64,000 nucleotides of DNA from Gelatoporia subvermispora B (taxonomy: Eukaryota > Basidiomycota > Agaricomycetes > Polyporales > Gelatoporiaceae), in NCBI GenBank assembly GCA_000320605.2, contig KB445792.1, positions 1,679,581 to 1,743,580 of the forward strand. Direction: 5' to 3'. The notes beneath the pieces were generated by a model. The model had not been told where the DNA came from and did no database searches. It worked only from the letters and a program-made list of their open reading frames with translations. Both the position numbers and the translations under genes were made by a program. Shown here in pieces: positions 22,578-34,331 of the stretch. Each line of letters opens with the position of its first letter. The stretch's first letter is position 1.

Positions 22578-25096
22578 ATGACATCGCAGCAATTGACTAA
22601 CAGAAGCGATGAGGACACTCGCAGACTGACGAAGAGGATTCTCTGGAAATTGGACTTGCATGTCTTGCCAGCTTTGGCTCTGGTAGATAGATTTGACATC
22701 GTCCGTTTGTCGTGTTCCTCACTGCCTCGATCCAGCTATGGCTCGCCAGCTTCATCGATAGGACAAATATTGGGAACGCAAAGTCCGTTTTCTGAATCGT
22801 CGTTATAAGCTCGACATTCATATACTCTCATGAAGTATCGCAGGTCTTCCCCAGGATCTGCACCTCCATGGCATACAATTCAACACCGCGCTAGCAGGTC
22901 AGTTCTCTCATAGTCACACTTACACATACACCTTCAACCCAATTCTTTCCGATAGTCTTCTATGTACCGTGGGTCCATTCACACTGGAACGTTGACGTAA
23001 CTGACATTCCGGTCACATTCAGCTATATCCTAGTAGAACTACGTAAGTGGTGTCATTAAGCTATCAACGTTGCCTTTACGATGCATCTAAACAGCATCCA
23101 ACTGGATGTTGAAACGCATGAGGCCGAACCGATGGCTACCAGCTTGGGTAGCAATTTGGGGAGCTGTTACTACACTCAGTGGGCTGGTCCAGAATTTTGG
23201 CGGCTTAATCGCAATACGTTTCTTCCTAGGCTTATGTGAAGGTGGCCTTCTTCCCGGAATTGTGAGCACCCATTTCTCCATAACGTATTCGTTTAGTCTG
23301 GTTAGTTGATCGAGTTCAGATGCTCTACCTAAGTACATTATACAGACCGCACGAGCTTCAACAACGGTAGGTGACTACCATCTGGTCAGTGTAACCATTG
23401 GCTCTAGATTGTCCAATAGCGTTGGCATATTTTACGCATCAGCATCGTTATCTGGTGCATTCGGAGGTGAGCAAATCGGCTATTCGGAAATAGGTCATGG
23501 CCTCACGAATTCTCCAGGTCTTCTGGCGACTGCGATTGCGAAAATGAACGGGATAGGAGGCCTCGCTGGTTGGCGTTGGATCTTTATCCTAGAGGGACTC
23601 GCTACCGTACTCATCGCGATGATCGCGATGATCATGCTGCCTGCTGACATCGCCTCGGCCAATTTTCTGACCCAACAAGAAAAGACACTAGCTGGTACGC
23701 AGTCATAGTAAAAGCGCCTACTACGTTCAGTCGATTTATAACATCTACAGAGCACCGATTGCGCATTGTCGATACATCTACTAGAGTTGCACAGGCTCGA
23801 GGATCATTCACGTCTCATCCCACCGAAGCTTCTTCGGAAGTCGAAAAGGGAGAAGACGTCAAGATTGAGACACGAGCTCCTGAGGGCGCCCAAATGAATC
23901 AGACAGACGAAGTTTTCGAATGGTCTGAAGTGATCAGAGGTAGATTACGGATCTCTGGAACGCGAACGAGCGTACTCAATATTCTATTACAGGCGTTCTT
24001 GAGCCTCAAGTTTGGATGTCTGCAGTATCTTATCTGGGCATAATTGTCAGTTTATATTCTTTCTCTCTTTTCTTGTGAGTCAGATACCTGGTCACGGTTG
24101 GGCATACCTTTCGTAATCCTCGTAACTTCCGGTCAGGCCAGCAATTGTCACCGGGCTTGGACATCAAGGAGAAGATGCACAAATACACACGGGTCCGTCT
24201 CACAGACGAGCTGTTGTTTTTCGGCCCGAATCTCATCACACCGTTCATCTAGTCCCACCATATGTACCTGCCATTGTGTTAACTGTGGTAGTTGCAATAG
24301 CAAGCGACAAGTTGAAATGGCGTGGCCCGTTTATCCTGATGTTTTTACCTTTGACGATCGCTGGCTACGCGTTACTCATAGCTGCCAAGGTCTGTACATC
24401 ATCTGTGAGAAAGAGATCATGATTTCTTTTACTGAAGCTTCGTCAAGACGGACACCGAAAGATATGCAGCAGGTACAATCTCTCCGAAATTGCAACTGAA
24501 ATGGGAATCGACTGATCTTTCTACCTCTGGTCCTTAGTCTTCTTGGTCGCAAGTGGAATGTATGCGTCTGCTTTGTTAAAATTCGATGATGGTCTCATTG
24601 GAATGTTCAGATACCCTTGCGGGCCGTGCATTCTTTCAATAATGCCAAATAACAACGCTGGACACTACAAGAAAGCGACCGCTGTTGCGCTGCAGTTGGG
24701 ACTTGCCAATCTTGGGTATGTATTGGATACAGGCTGCATTTCTGAACATTCGTCCATGGTGTATAGTATATTCACTTTATTTACAGCGGCTTTGTGGCAA
24801 CTTTCATCTACGATGCCTCGCAGGCACCGAAATACATCAAGGGCCACAGTATCACCATCGCGTTCGTGGCCGTTGCATGGGTTGCCATACTTTGTAATGT
24901 GTAAGTTTTCCTTTACTACGTATGTCTCTGCGAGCTATATTCTGTTGTTCACAGACTGTACTGCATATGGGAGAACAAAGCGCGTGCGGAGGGGCGCCGA
25001 GATGGTAACATTCTTAAATACCAGGAATTATGGGACTCGGGCAAGACGAGGGCTCCCATTGGCGATCGTCATCCCGACTTTAGATTCACGCTGTGA
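22578..25096 (+). CDS. MFS permease, Dal5-like anion:cation symporter family
   Basis: Polytopic plasma-membrane transporter of the major facilitator superfamily, related to the allantoate/vitamin/organic-anion permeases of fungi. The ATG at 22578 starts MTSQQLTNRSDEDTRRLTKRILWKLD, a typical cytosolic tail. More than ten short introns interrupt it. Spliced segments include LWLASFIDRTNIGNAK, DLHLHGIQFNTALA-VFYVPWV, ELP-SNWMLKRMRPNRWLP, FFLGLCEGGLLPGIV, RPHELQQR-LSNSVGIFYASASLSGAFGG, GLAGWRWIFILEGLATV, a cytosolic loop (HRLRIVDTSTRVAQ...), VLEPQVWMSAVSYLGIIVSLY, PPYVPAIVLTVVVAIASDKLKWRGPFIL, YPCGPCILSIMPNNNAGHYKKATAVALQLG and a C-terminal tail ending DRHPDFRFTL. One junction (after NIGNAK) needs an unusual splice choice, and the second half has several tiny exons. 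Substrate cannot be told from sequence. Confidence 0.82.
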
Positions 25097-25318
25097 TCTG
25101 GTGACGCATACGATCGATAGACAAGTGACAAATGTATAATAAGTCATAACGATTGCGACGGAATTCATTCGTTAGCTATGCGACGAGACGAGCATCATGA
25201 TACAGGCTACAAGAGGTACAAACGAGGCTGAATGAGTCGATATACATGCACGTAGCAAGTCAACAATGCTGTGACACTAGGACAGACTATGATGGAAGCG
25301 TGGGTAACGGTATGTGCA

Positions 25319-28300
25319 TTATACATAGAACCTGTCGGGTTGGGGTAAATGGGTCAGCAAATAGAGAAACAAGGTTGATGAACGTACTTCTTATTGATCT
25401 GCCATAAGAGTAGGTTGAGGTGGAATTTAGCCAAGCCGTTGAAGAGCGAAAGCGAAGCGCGATTGTCAAATTGAGCAGTCAGAAGATCCTCTATCTTAAC
25501 ATCCCCAGCTGCAATGCGATTTGTGATCCCCAGCGCGTGGTTGAATATCTCAATGGTGAATACACCAACGCTGTTGGAAGACATCACAATATCAATTTTG
25601 TCGAACTGACGCGGCGAGTACTGATCGATGGAAAGTAGGATGCCCTTCTTGTACAAGTGCTGAGCACTGTACTTGAAGGATCCGAACTGAGGCTCCTTGC
25701 CAGCCTTTTGAAGCTCCCGCATGTGGAAGTATTGCTGCGTGAACGGCATGACGAAGCGACGCTTCCTGTAGACTCGTTACATACGACAACATTGTGCGAT
25801 CTTGACTTCGAACTCACCCTTTTCCACGTTGCATAGTCTGCAGTGCAGCTTCCACATAGTTATTGTAGCTCTCGATTTGTGCCTCGAAGAAGCGCTTCTG
25901 CTGACCAAGGGACTGTAGTGCTTCCTCTAAGCTCCCTTTCTCCTCTTGACGTTCAACTCTTCTCCGGTTTTTGCTTCTGACATCGCCGGCAATCGCATTC
26001 AGGATACCTTGATAACTATCCAGACGAGAGATAAGGCCTCTCTTCTCCAGTTCAAGGAGATACTGGATCGCGTGAGCTTTGACTTGGCGGAAATTCATCC
26101 TGGGAACTTGTCAGAGATCAGCCGTAGTCACTGAGCAGAATACGCACGATCGAATGTCCTCGAGGGAGTAGCCTGAGTCTGCGGCAGCCGTAGAAGGCAT
26201 ACGTCTCTGATTTCGCGATTGGTCGCGCTCCATCTCCTCGATGATACCCTCCCATGCTAACTCATGCTCCTCAGTCACTGGATGCATCAGCGATTCAACG
26301 AGATCTGTGGCAGGTTGCACGCGCAAAATTGCGAGCACAGCTCGCTTCGCTTGTACCCATAATGTCTTCTCATCGGCACGCGGATCTGCGTTAGATATGA
26401 GCAATTACTAACAGTATTGATGTCAGCTCAGCAGACCTTTGACGTTTGCAAAGCGGTTTGTGAGCTGCAGTTCAATGGGGTTATCGCGAGCTTCGTTCAA
26501 TTCCTCATCATCAAGATGTGGGACACCGTCCAGCTCAGTCAAGATGACGCGCAGGGTATCATCCCGCTCTGGGGCCTGACTAAGGATCAACATTGAACTC
26601 GCGGCAGGAACATCAAGTCTCTCACCAGCTTATCCAGATAATGTGAAAGGAGCCCGTGCATCGAGTAGACCTCATTCGGCGTGACAGAGATGACCTTTGG
26701 CTGGATAGTCACGTCAAGGAATTCATGAGCGTGTAGTTGCTTCTCCGGATCGGGGACGTTCGTGACTACATGCAATTAAGTGCACAAGATCTACAAGCTG
26801 AGGTGTAGATGCATACCTTCCATGAGCCACGACGACACGTGGGCGATCGTCTTCCGAACGTATTCATTGACCGGGATGTGACTAGGCATGTCCTCGCCGA
26901 ATTCGCTGCCGTTGGTGATCTGAGTGATCATCTTCGCGATCTCGGCAAGATTCTTGCGTGATGTCGGGTCGATTGTCCTCGACACAATATTGAACGTCTC
27001 AGGTGCACTATTGAAGAGTAAGAAGTTGTCGTCCACCAAGTTTTGAACACGTACACGATAGCGGGATTGATGTATCTGTAGTACACCAATCGCGCAATAT
27101 ACGGGGTACAAAGTTCGACAGGCGCATCTGGATACTTGTTCTACAATTTCTCTTGAGTTACGAACCATGAACTACAGACATGTTCACTCACCCGCACAGC
27201 ATGCAGAGTCTCGCGTGCCATATAGCGTAGACCATATGGCATCCGTTGGAGCGATTGAGTGATCGCATTGATGAACTCCTCCGTCCACCATTGTAGGACT
27301 TGGAGATCTATTTCTCATAAGCACACAGCCCATATTACACGATTGAACAGGGCTCACGGCGAATGTACTCTGCGCGTGTATCGGGATCTTGGAGAGCCTG
27401 GTGAAAGGGAACATCTTTGGGTTGACGAGTAGGTACTCCTGACCGCATCTCCTCCATCTCAATCTTGTGACGATAGATCTGCGCATCGACTGTTACGAGA
27501 GGAAAAGAGGCAGGCTCATGAGATGCGACTTGCCTTGCATGGGTCAGTTTCCAGATCGAGGTCATCGGCGTCAATGACTTCGCAGATCAGCCTTTGGAGC
27601 GTCTCGCGGATGTAGGCAGTCTGCTTGGGGCGAAGATAGTGGACGGCTACGGGAAGGAACATGGGGTGTGCCTTCATGAAAGCCTCAGGTGATGGAGCCG
27701 ACGAGATCTCATCGTGTATGGCGATCTGCAGCACACGACATACGTCACTGGACGTGATGAGAAACACGGCTATCTACGTACCTGCAGGAACTTCAGGAGC
27801 AAGAATTCCTCGCGGCGATCTTGGCCGTATCCAAAGAGGCTTAGCACGACACGCTCGATCATCTTGCGGTGCTTCTCAGAGTCCCGCTCCACCGACAGCT
27901 TCGCGAGCAGTCTGGTCAAGTACTCGCCCTTGGTTTGCAAGAGGTAAAAGAGCTGTTGGTACAGTTCTAGCTTACGCTTGGCCGAGCGGTCCAGCGTGCT
28001 CGGACCTGCGAATGGATCGCCATGGGCGGCTAGCACAGAAGCACGCGCGGCATGCAAGGCCGCGGACTCGGTTCCGAGCTTGCGACGCGCCTTGACGAGC
28101 TCATCGAAGCTCTTTGCGTTCTGGACCACCAACGCGATCTTCGTGTCGAGCTCGCTGACGTCGTGCTCGAGCGCTTGGTTCTCCCTGATGTGCTTGACTA
28201 CTTGTTGCCGAAGCCGCTCGACCTTGATCTCCTCTTGGAAATCAGCCTCCGAGTCGTCCAGCAGATGCACGAAGTTCTTGATGGTGCCAACGCTGACATT

Positions 28301-31300
28301 CGTACCCATAGTGAGTTGCCTGTACTGCTCACGAGTTTCCTTGGCTCGGAAGAGCGATTGGATCTGCACGATCTTGTCCAAGTTCGAGCGGTAATACGTC
28401 ATCTTGGCACGGAACTTCCGCCGCTGCAGCACTCCCCGTAGCAAGGCTTGGAGAATTGTGGCCTGTGGGTGGCTCTTCCTGATGTAGTCCCTCCACGCGA
28501 ACCACTCCCGCCGGACGAGCGACCCACGAGCAGCACTCTGGAAGCCGACAACGTCCGGTTCAACGAACTCCAACCGTTTGACCTGCTCGCGATGTCTATT
28601 ACGCGCCAGGGCAGCACGAGCTAGTGACTGGAAGCCGCCTACGGACGAGATTACCTTGAGCTCCGCGAGCGCCTTGTTCATCGCCTGGTGGTGCTGGCGG
28701 GCAAGACTTGCTCGAGCACGCGCCTGCAGTCCGATGAGAGTAGGCGTGGCCTTGCGCAGCCCCCGAATGAGTGCGAGAAGCCGCTTACGGCAGAGGTAGG
28801 TCCTGACGGCCGCCTGAATACGCACTACGACGTCCGTCACATCCTCGAGCTTGGCAAGTTGAGTACGAACACGGCGTCGGACGATCATGCCCCTGGCTTG
28901 CGCCTGCAACTCCGTAACGCTGCCACCAGCTCGCTGCAGTTGCGCAAGTAGACTTTGGTGTTGCGCCCGTCGCAACGCACCGCGGGCATGAGCTTGCAGC
29001 CCGACGATGGAGCTGATGACGATAGGCCTAGAGAAGGATTTCGCGACCTCCTTATGAGTCTTCTGAACGAGGCGCGCTCGTACGACAGTCTGAAGCTTCA
29101 TCACGGAGGCCTTGCAGCTTCGGATCGCAGCCTTGAACTTCGAGAATCTTCGCCGCTGGAGGACTCCTCGCGCCTGAGCTTGCACCATTATAATGTATTT
29201 GGCAGTGCCTTTGACCTGGCGGAGGTGTGACGACCAGCGGGAGCGTACAAGGTGTCCCCTGGCAGATGCTTGGAGGGCGACGACCCACGGGATCAGATCT
29301 GCGCGCTGTTGACGATCCTGGCGCAACTGCTTGCGGACAAGTGCCGCTCTGCAGTGCGCCTGCAGTTTCGGGACATATCGTTCCGCCATACGAATGCGAG
29401 CGCGTTGCACAACGTAGGCTTTGCGAGCTATATACGCCCGCGCGAACGATTGGCATGCAACGATAGAGTCCTCGCTTTCCATGAGGAGACGGTCCCGCCC
29501 TGTAAGACGGTGAGCATGGTACTACAGAGCCATTATCCCAAGTACTGACGATCATCCTCAGTCTCCTCTTCCTCCTCGGGTTCTTCGTTTATTTCCTTTG
29601 CTAATTCTCGTCCGACGTTCCCGAAATTAGGCATGGCCACGCCGGAGTCTTTCAATCCTTTGTCTGTCTTCAGGAGTTGGTCGTCGGAGAACTGAAGGTG
29701 GCCGACCAAGTTCCCGATCCGCTCAGCTAGCCCTCGACGTGCGAGGAGGTGACTATACAGGTCAATTTAGTGCTCGATAATCACAAGTATAACATGACAT
29801 ACCTCAAAGCATGAATGCAGTAAATCACCTTCGGGAAGTTCTTCTTCTCATAGAGATCAGTCAATTCGAAGATGAACCCCTGGGTGTGGAAGGTTATTGA
29901 GAAATCGTGCCTTTATCCTGCAGTGGACATACCTCCGGAAGTCCAACTTGGCGGACAAAGTTGAAGAAGTGGTTGATGTTGTCGGAATGGCGGAAGTCTA
30001 ATTTGGGTGCCTGTTCAAGGGTCAACACGGATTCCACACAATTTACTGGAATACCTACCTCATAGATCCTCCGTACGGCATGCTCGCCTTGGAATACCCT
30101 GACCAATTTGGCTAGTACGACGCCATTCCGTAGACCTTCCTCCATCTCGACTACGCCGAATCCAAGCTCTTCGCCTAGACAGCCCTCGATCCACTGCTGC
30201 GCTTCTCCAACGTGACACAAGTATTCGTAGGCTTGCAACAAATGCCGCTGTACGTCAGCCCACAGGCCACGAGTTAAACGAGAAGACGGTAGAGGTGATG
30301 CCGGAGTACTCGGTGGTTTGTCCTTGGACAATTTCAGTCGACCCGGTATACCTGCGACATCGTCTGCGTTCGTTACGCCGGGTATGAGCAGTTCGCGGTA
30401 CTTGTCGGGGGAGGCAGGCTCAAGCCCTCGGAGACGCGATTCTCTCCTCTCTCGGCGAAGACGAATCTCGTCTGGTGGTTCTTCTTCTGGCTGGATATTC
30501 TCGATGGGTTCATCTGGTCCATCTCCACTTGCTATCCGCGGCAGATGCCGGCCAAGTCGACGGCCGACGATCATAGTGTCTCCATAGCTGCTCGCTTTCT
30601 TACTCGCCATATAGGAGCTACGGTAGGGTGTCGGCGACATAGCAGATGAGGTAGACGATAACGACGTCGCTCCATGCGAGCTTGTCGAGAATTTGTCAGG
30701 GGACGTCGAGGACGCGCGAGACGTGCTGGCACGCGACGAGCTGGCGCTGAAACTGGAACGATGTGTGTATCGTTCTGATGAGAGGATGTTGGGCCGTCCG
30801 TCCCCATACAGAGACGTGGGTCTGCGTCGAATCGGCTCCGTGGTGTTGTTGTCAAGCGACAAATTGCGAGATGCTGGAGAGCCATCCGATGACGACAGTA
30901 GTCTGTCCGATGATTGTGATGATCCAGTTGATGATGCCTGCACGCTCTCCATGGTATTAGAACGGCGGAGACGCGAGACAGGCGTAGTGTCAGGAGTCTC
31001 GGCCACGGACACAGGAACAGCATAGGTGCCGAGTCGCTTCACGGCCGACACGGAAGAGGATTGTAATGGGGTAGACACGGGAAGGTGGATGCGCTGTGGC
31101 GTCGGAGTTGTAAAGGAGAATGAAGGTGAGTGAGGACTCTCAACCGAAATGCCTGTGGAATTCGGCGATAGCGGAGAGGCAATGATGGGTGCTGGCATCG
31201 TGTGCCGTTTAATATAAGGAGGCGTTGCTTGTTGGCTCTCTGTGTGATCGCCTCGGACTGTAGGACTCGGGAATGCATAGCGATCCCCTGACCTTGACCT

Positions 31301-31675
31301 AGATGAGGAGTCTGGGGATGACTGTAGAGACGTCGCAGTGCTGATATCGACTGTATTTGCACGATCCCTGGTATAAGGTACAGCGCGTTCGTCGGATAAG
31401 CCCTCTGCCTTCGACCGCTCTTCCCACTTGCTTCGCACCATATCCAAGCTGGCTCCAACCCGGTGAGTTGGGGTCCATCGTCGCGTAGCATTTGGCGTGT
31501 TGCCGCCGGTAGGGGAGGCGAGAAGAGCGTTTACTGAAGACGAGTTGGCACGAGATAGAGACCCGCTGCCTCTGCTAGATGAAGTTCGCTCCAGAAGACG
31601 CGTCTGGTACGCAAATGGGCCTACAGCAGACGAGGATTTAGATCCCGTCGATGAGAGAGAGTCTGAGCGCTCCAT
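25319..31675 (-). CDS. IQG1: IQGAP-family RasGAP-related scaffold protein
   Basis: Scaffold for the actomyosin cytokinetic ring (Iqg1 in budding yeast, Rng2 in fission yeast). The ATG at 31675 begins MERSDSLSSTGSKSSS and a Ser-rich disordered N-terminus of about 430 residues. A calponin-homology domain follows (LTRGLWADVQRHLLQAYEYL, WIEGCLGEELG, LRNGVVLAKLVRVFQG, then LDFRHSDNINHFFNFVRQVGLPE), split by two short introns. A single long exon (27770-29482) carries about 13 IQ motifs of the form Q-x3-R-x4-R (e.g. VVALQASARGHLVRSRW, VVRIQAAVRTYLCRKRL), then coiled-coil. The GAP-related domain lies at about 26.1-27.8 kb (AIHDEISSAPSPEAFM, FLPVAVHYLRPKQTAYIRETL, NEYVRKTIAHVSSWL). The RasGAP C-terminal domain follows (FTQQYFHMRELQKAGKEPQFGSFKYSAQ). 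The last exon is only NKK-FYV before the TAA at 25319-25321. The RasGAP arginine finger is usually absent in IQGAPs and none was identified. Confidence 0.92.
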
Positions 31676-34331
31676 GCCGGAAGATTCGTCAAGTCGTGTC
31701 GTTTCGAAACTTTATGAAGTTCGTATCGTGCGTGCGGGTATCTCAATATGCAGACAAAAGAGATCAAGTGCAGAGATATGTAGCTCGTACGGCTTAGTGG
31801 GCCGCCCGCCGCTGTAGGGCTCGGTAGCGAGAGGAGGGAGCGGGCGCGCACACAGCAAGCGCTTCCCTTCACCGGCGCTTCCAGGCCCCCCGCGTGTCTA
31901 TGGCATCATCACTGGCACCATCCCGTCTGCATTCTCGATTCAGTCCCCTCTGCTCCCGAGCCTCAGGGTCACAATATCTGTGGCATCTATGAAGATACTG
32001 GCACGCTACATTGACACGCCTACACTTCTACGACGAGGTGGCTCGAAGTTGGAATAACCAGGATCGGAGTATCGGGGCAGTGGCCGCGCCGGCGGTACAG
32101 CATCCCGAGTCATCCTGCACCGCAAGAAATATTCTTCTCCCACTCTGAAGCACAGCTATGCTACACAATGACATCATGTACTTAGTCTAGCACTACCATG
32201 AAGGCTGTCTCTGAATTGACACCGTGTCAGTAGTAAGTACTACAGCCACTACGTCAATTTCATCTGAGAATTGCCTAGCCTTGAGACGAGCTGGAACCTT
32301 TGATTCTGTGTCACTGTTGCTCCTCGATGCGTAGGTGGTCCTCGGACAACTTCATTGAAAAAGCTCACAGAAGTGTGGTGAACTATTCACCCTGTTCTGC
32401 TTTCCTGCAACGCAATGCCGCCATTGGTTAACGATGAACTGACGGTCTAATAGATCCTGTGATTCATTGGAAAAACTAAGAGTACGCTGTAGTGATCATT
32501 GCGGAGAGGCACACAAAGCGAAACACTGAAGATACAATTCGCTTTCCTAAACAACATGTACACTACCGTGGCTGCGAGCCGTAGGAGATGCTGGCGATAC
32601 GAACAGATGAGGAATAGCACAAGCGGAAACCACCGGAAGATATGCATTCTATCACTTCGGACGCTCAAAGGTGTTGGACACGGTAACAACTCGGTGACGG
32701 GGGAAAACCCGATATCATTTCATTTTGGACGAGACGGAGGCGGCGGCGGCGGCGGCGGCCGAGGCTGAGGCCTGGTAGGGGTACCATTCTTCCCTTTGTT
32801 CGTACAGAGCTCGAAACCAGTAGGGAGATGTATCCTCCATATCCCAATGAGACATTGAACGTGTTCAACTGCGCATTCAACACTCACGAATCGTCAGTTG
32901 AGCTGCGCGTATATTTTGGCGACATAATCGCGAGATTCGGATCTCCGTCGATCATCACGAATCTGATGATATGTTAACCAAGAGCACGTAGATTCCCGCT
33001 GCAACAGCAGTGGGTCTTACTTATGATCGGCCTCATTGATGGCTCCGCGCCCGATGCAAAATGTCTATTTGGTTCTGTTATGATTTTCTCACGGTCTGGC
33101 TGCCTCACGTGTTCGCTCACGCTTTTCGCCTGTCCCGCCTCACTTTCGCGTGCTGTCTCTCGTGCCCTCACTCCTCCTGCCTCTGGTTGTCGCAGGGAGA
33201 TTGGGAGACGGGTCGAGTAACGCGTCGTTCGAACCGTGGTAACCAACACGTGACTAGTGGTTGAGCGAGAGAGGTGTGACGGCCTGGATCTGAAAACCGG
33301 AAGGGAGACGGTGACGGTTGCAGCGGGTTCTGCCCCTGGCGGGCGTTACGTTATGAAACAGGTCATGAAAATACCGACCTGTACTGTACGACGTTGTGCA
33401 CGCTCGCTATACGGAGACAATATGGATGACCGAGAAAGTAGGCTCCTTTCGTTCTTGCGATCGCTGTCTTTATGCGGAACTGATCCTTATCTCCGGCATA
33501 GCACAGCCACAGAATTTGGCATTGGCGGTGCAGGTGCGAGAGCCACACAGAATCTGTGTGAAATACGGCGAAGTCACATGTGATCTGGCTGTTGCGTGGT
33601 GGGGCAGTGAATGCAAGGCTAGTCATTTCGCAACACATGGCTATCAGGGCAGGAACCGAAATTCACGCGTACACTCTCAACTATAGTATCCACAATGTCT
33701 ACTGATGATCCGACGCATCCGATCTCCCTAGTCTCTTCTTCAACTCAGTATCGAAACAGATCACGAATGGAGCCTGGATACCGTTCAGGAATACATAAGA
33801 CACCTTCTCACTGTACCCCAGCGCCCGTACTCGGGTCAGCCTCTCGACCAGTGCAATACGGCGTTCACTTACACGGCGCTAAGGTCTACTCCTGGGAGAC
33901 TTACGGCTGTCTCTTCGTCGAGAATGCGTCGTGTATCTTCTGTTGACCAACATCCGAAAGGCGAGAGGAGACTTCCGGTCTGGGAGCACGGCATTTGATG
34001 AAAGAATAATTCTTGACAGCCTTCTAAGTGCCTTCTAAGTGCCCTGATCAATGGTTGAATTGAATGACATACTGCCATTATAGTCTTCGGTGACCTGTAT
34101 CTGCCAGGAATATGTCACCTCATCGACTTGTTCTGTCAGCTAAGAAAATGGACAGATACGTAGTTGACGTACTCAATATAAGGTCTTGCAGGCTGATCCC
34201 GTGTTCTTCGGCAACATTGCATGCATGGAACCAAAAGAATTCCCCCATATGGACGCTTAAAAATGGCCGAGAGATCGCGCACCTCACAGATGAACCACGA
34301 TGAAGGGGGTACCTACAAAGGATGCTCAAGT
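31676..34331. other. Intergenic region without recognised genes; contains (GGC)7
   Basis: About 2.65 kb upstream of the IQGAP gene and downstream of the next minus-strand gene. Only short, unrelated open frames are seen. It contains a perfect GGC trinucleotide tract (seven units) at 32739-32759 and a short tandem duplication of ccttctaagtg near 34019-34042. The first few hundred bases should be the IQGAP promoter. No RNA gene was recognised. Confidence 0.5.
32739..32759. repeat. (GGC)7 microsatellite
   Basis: Seven uninterrupted GGC units, preceded by GGA and followed by CGAGGC. A reading frame through it would give poly-Gly or poly-Arg, but the flanks show no coding character. Confidence 0.9.

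Noticed and set aside
32499..32768. Open frame ending in poly-Gly over the (GGC)7 tract
   Set aside because: Only the microsatellite gives it length; no splice partners or conserved motif.
34019..34042. Tandem ccttctaagtg duplication as a regulatory repeat
   Set aside because: Only two short units in otherwise featureless DNA.
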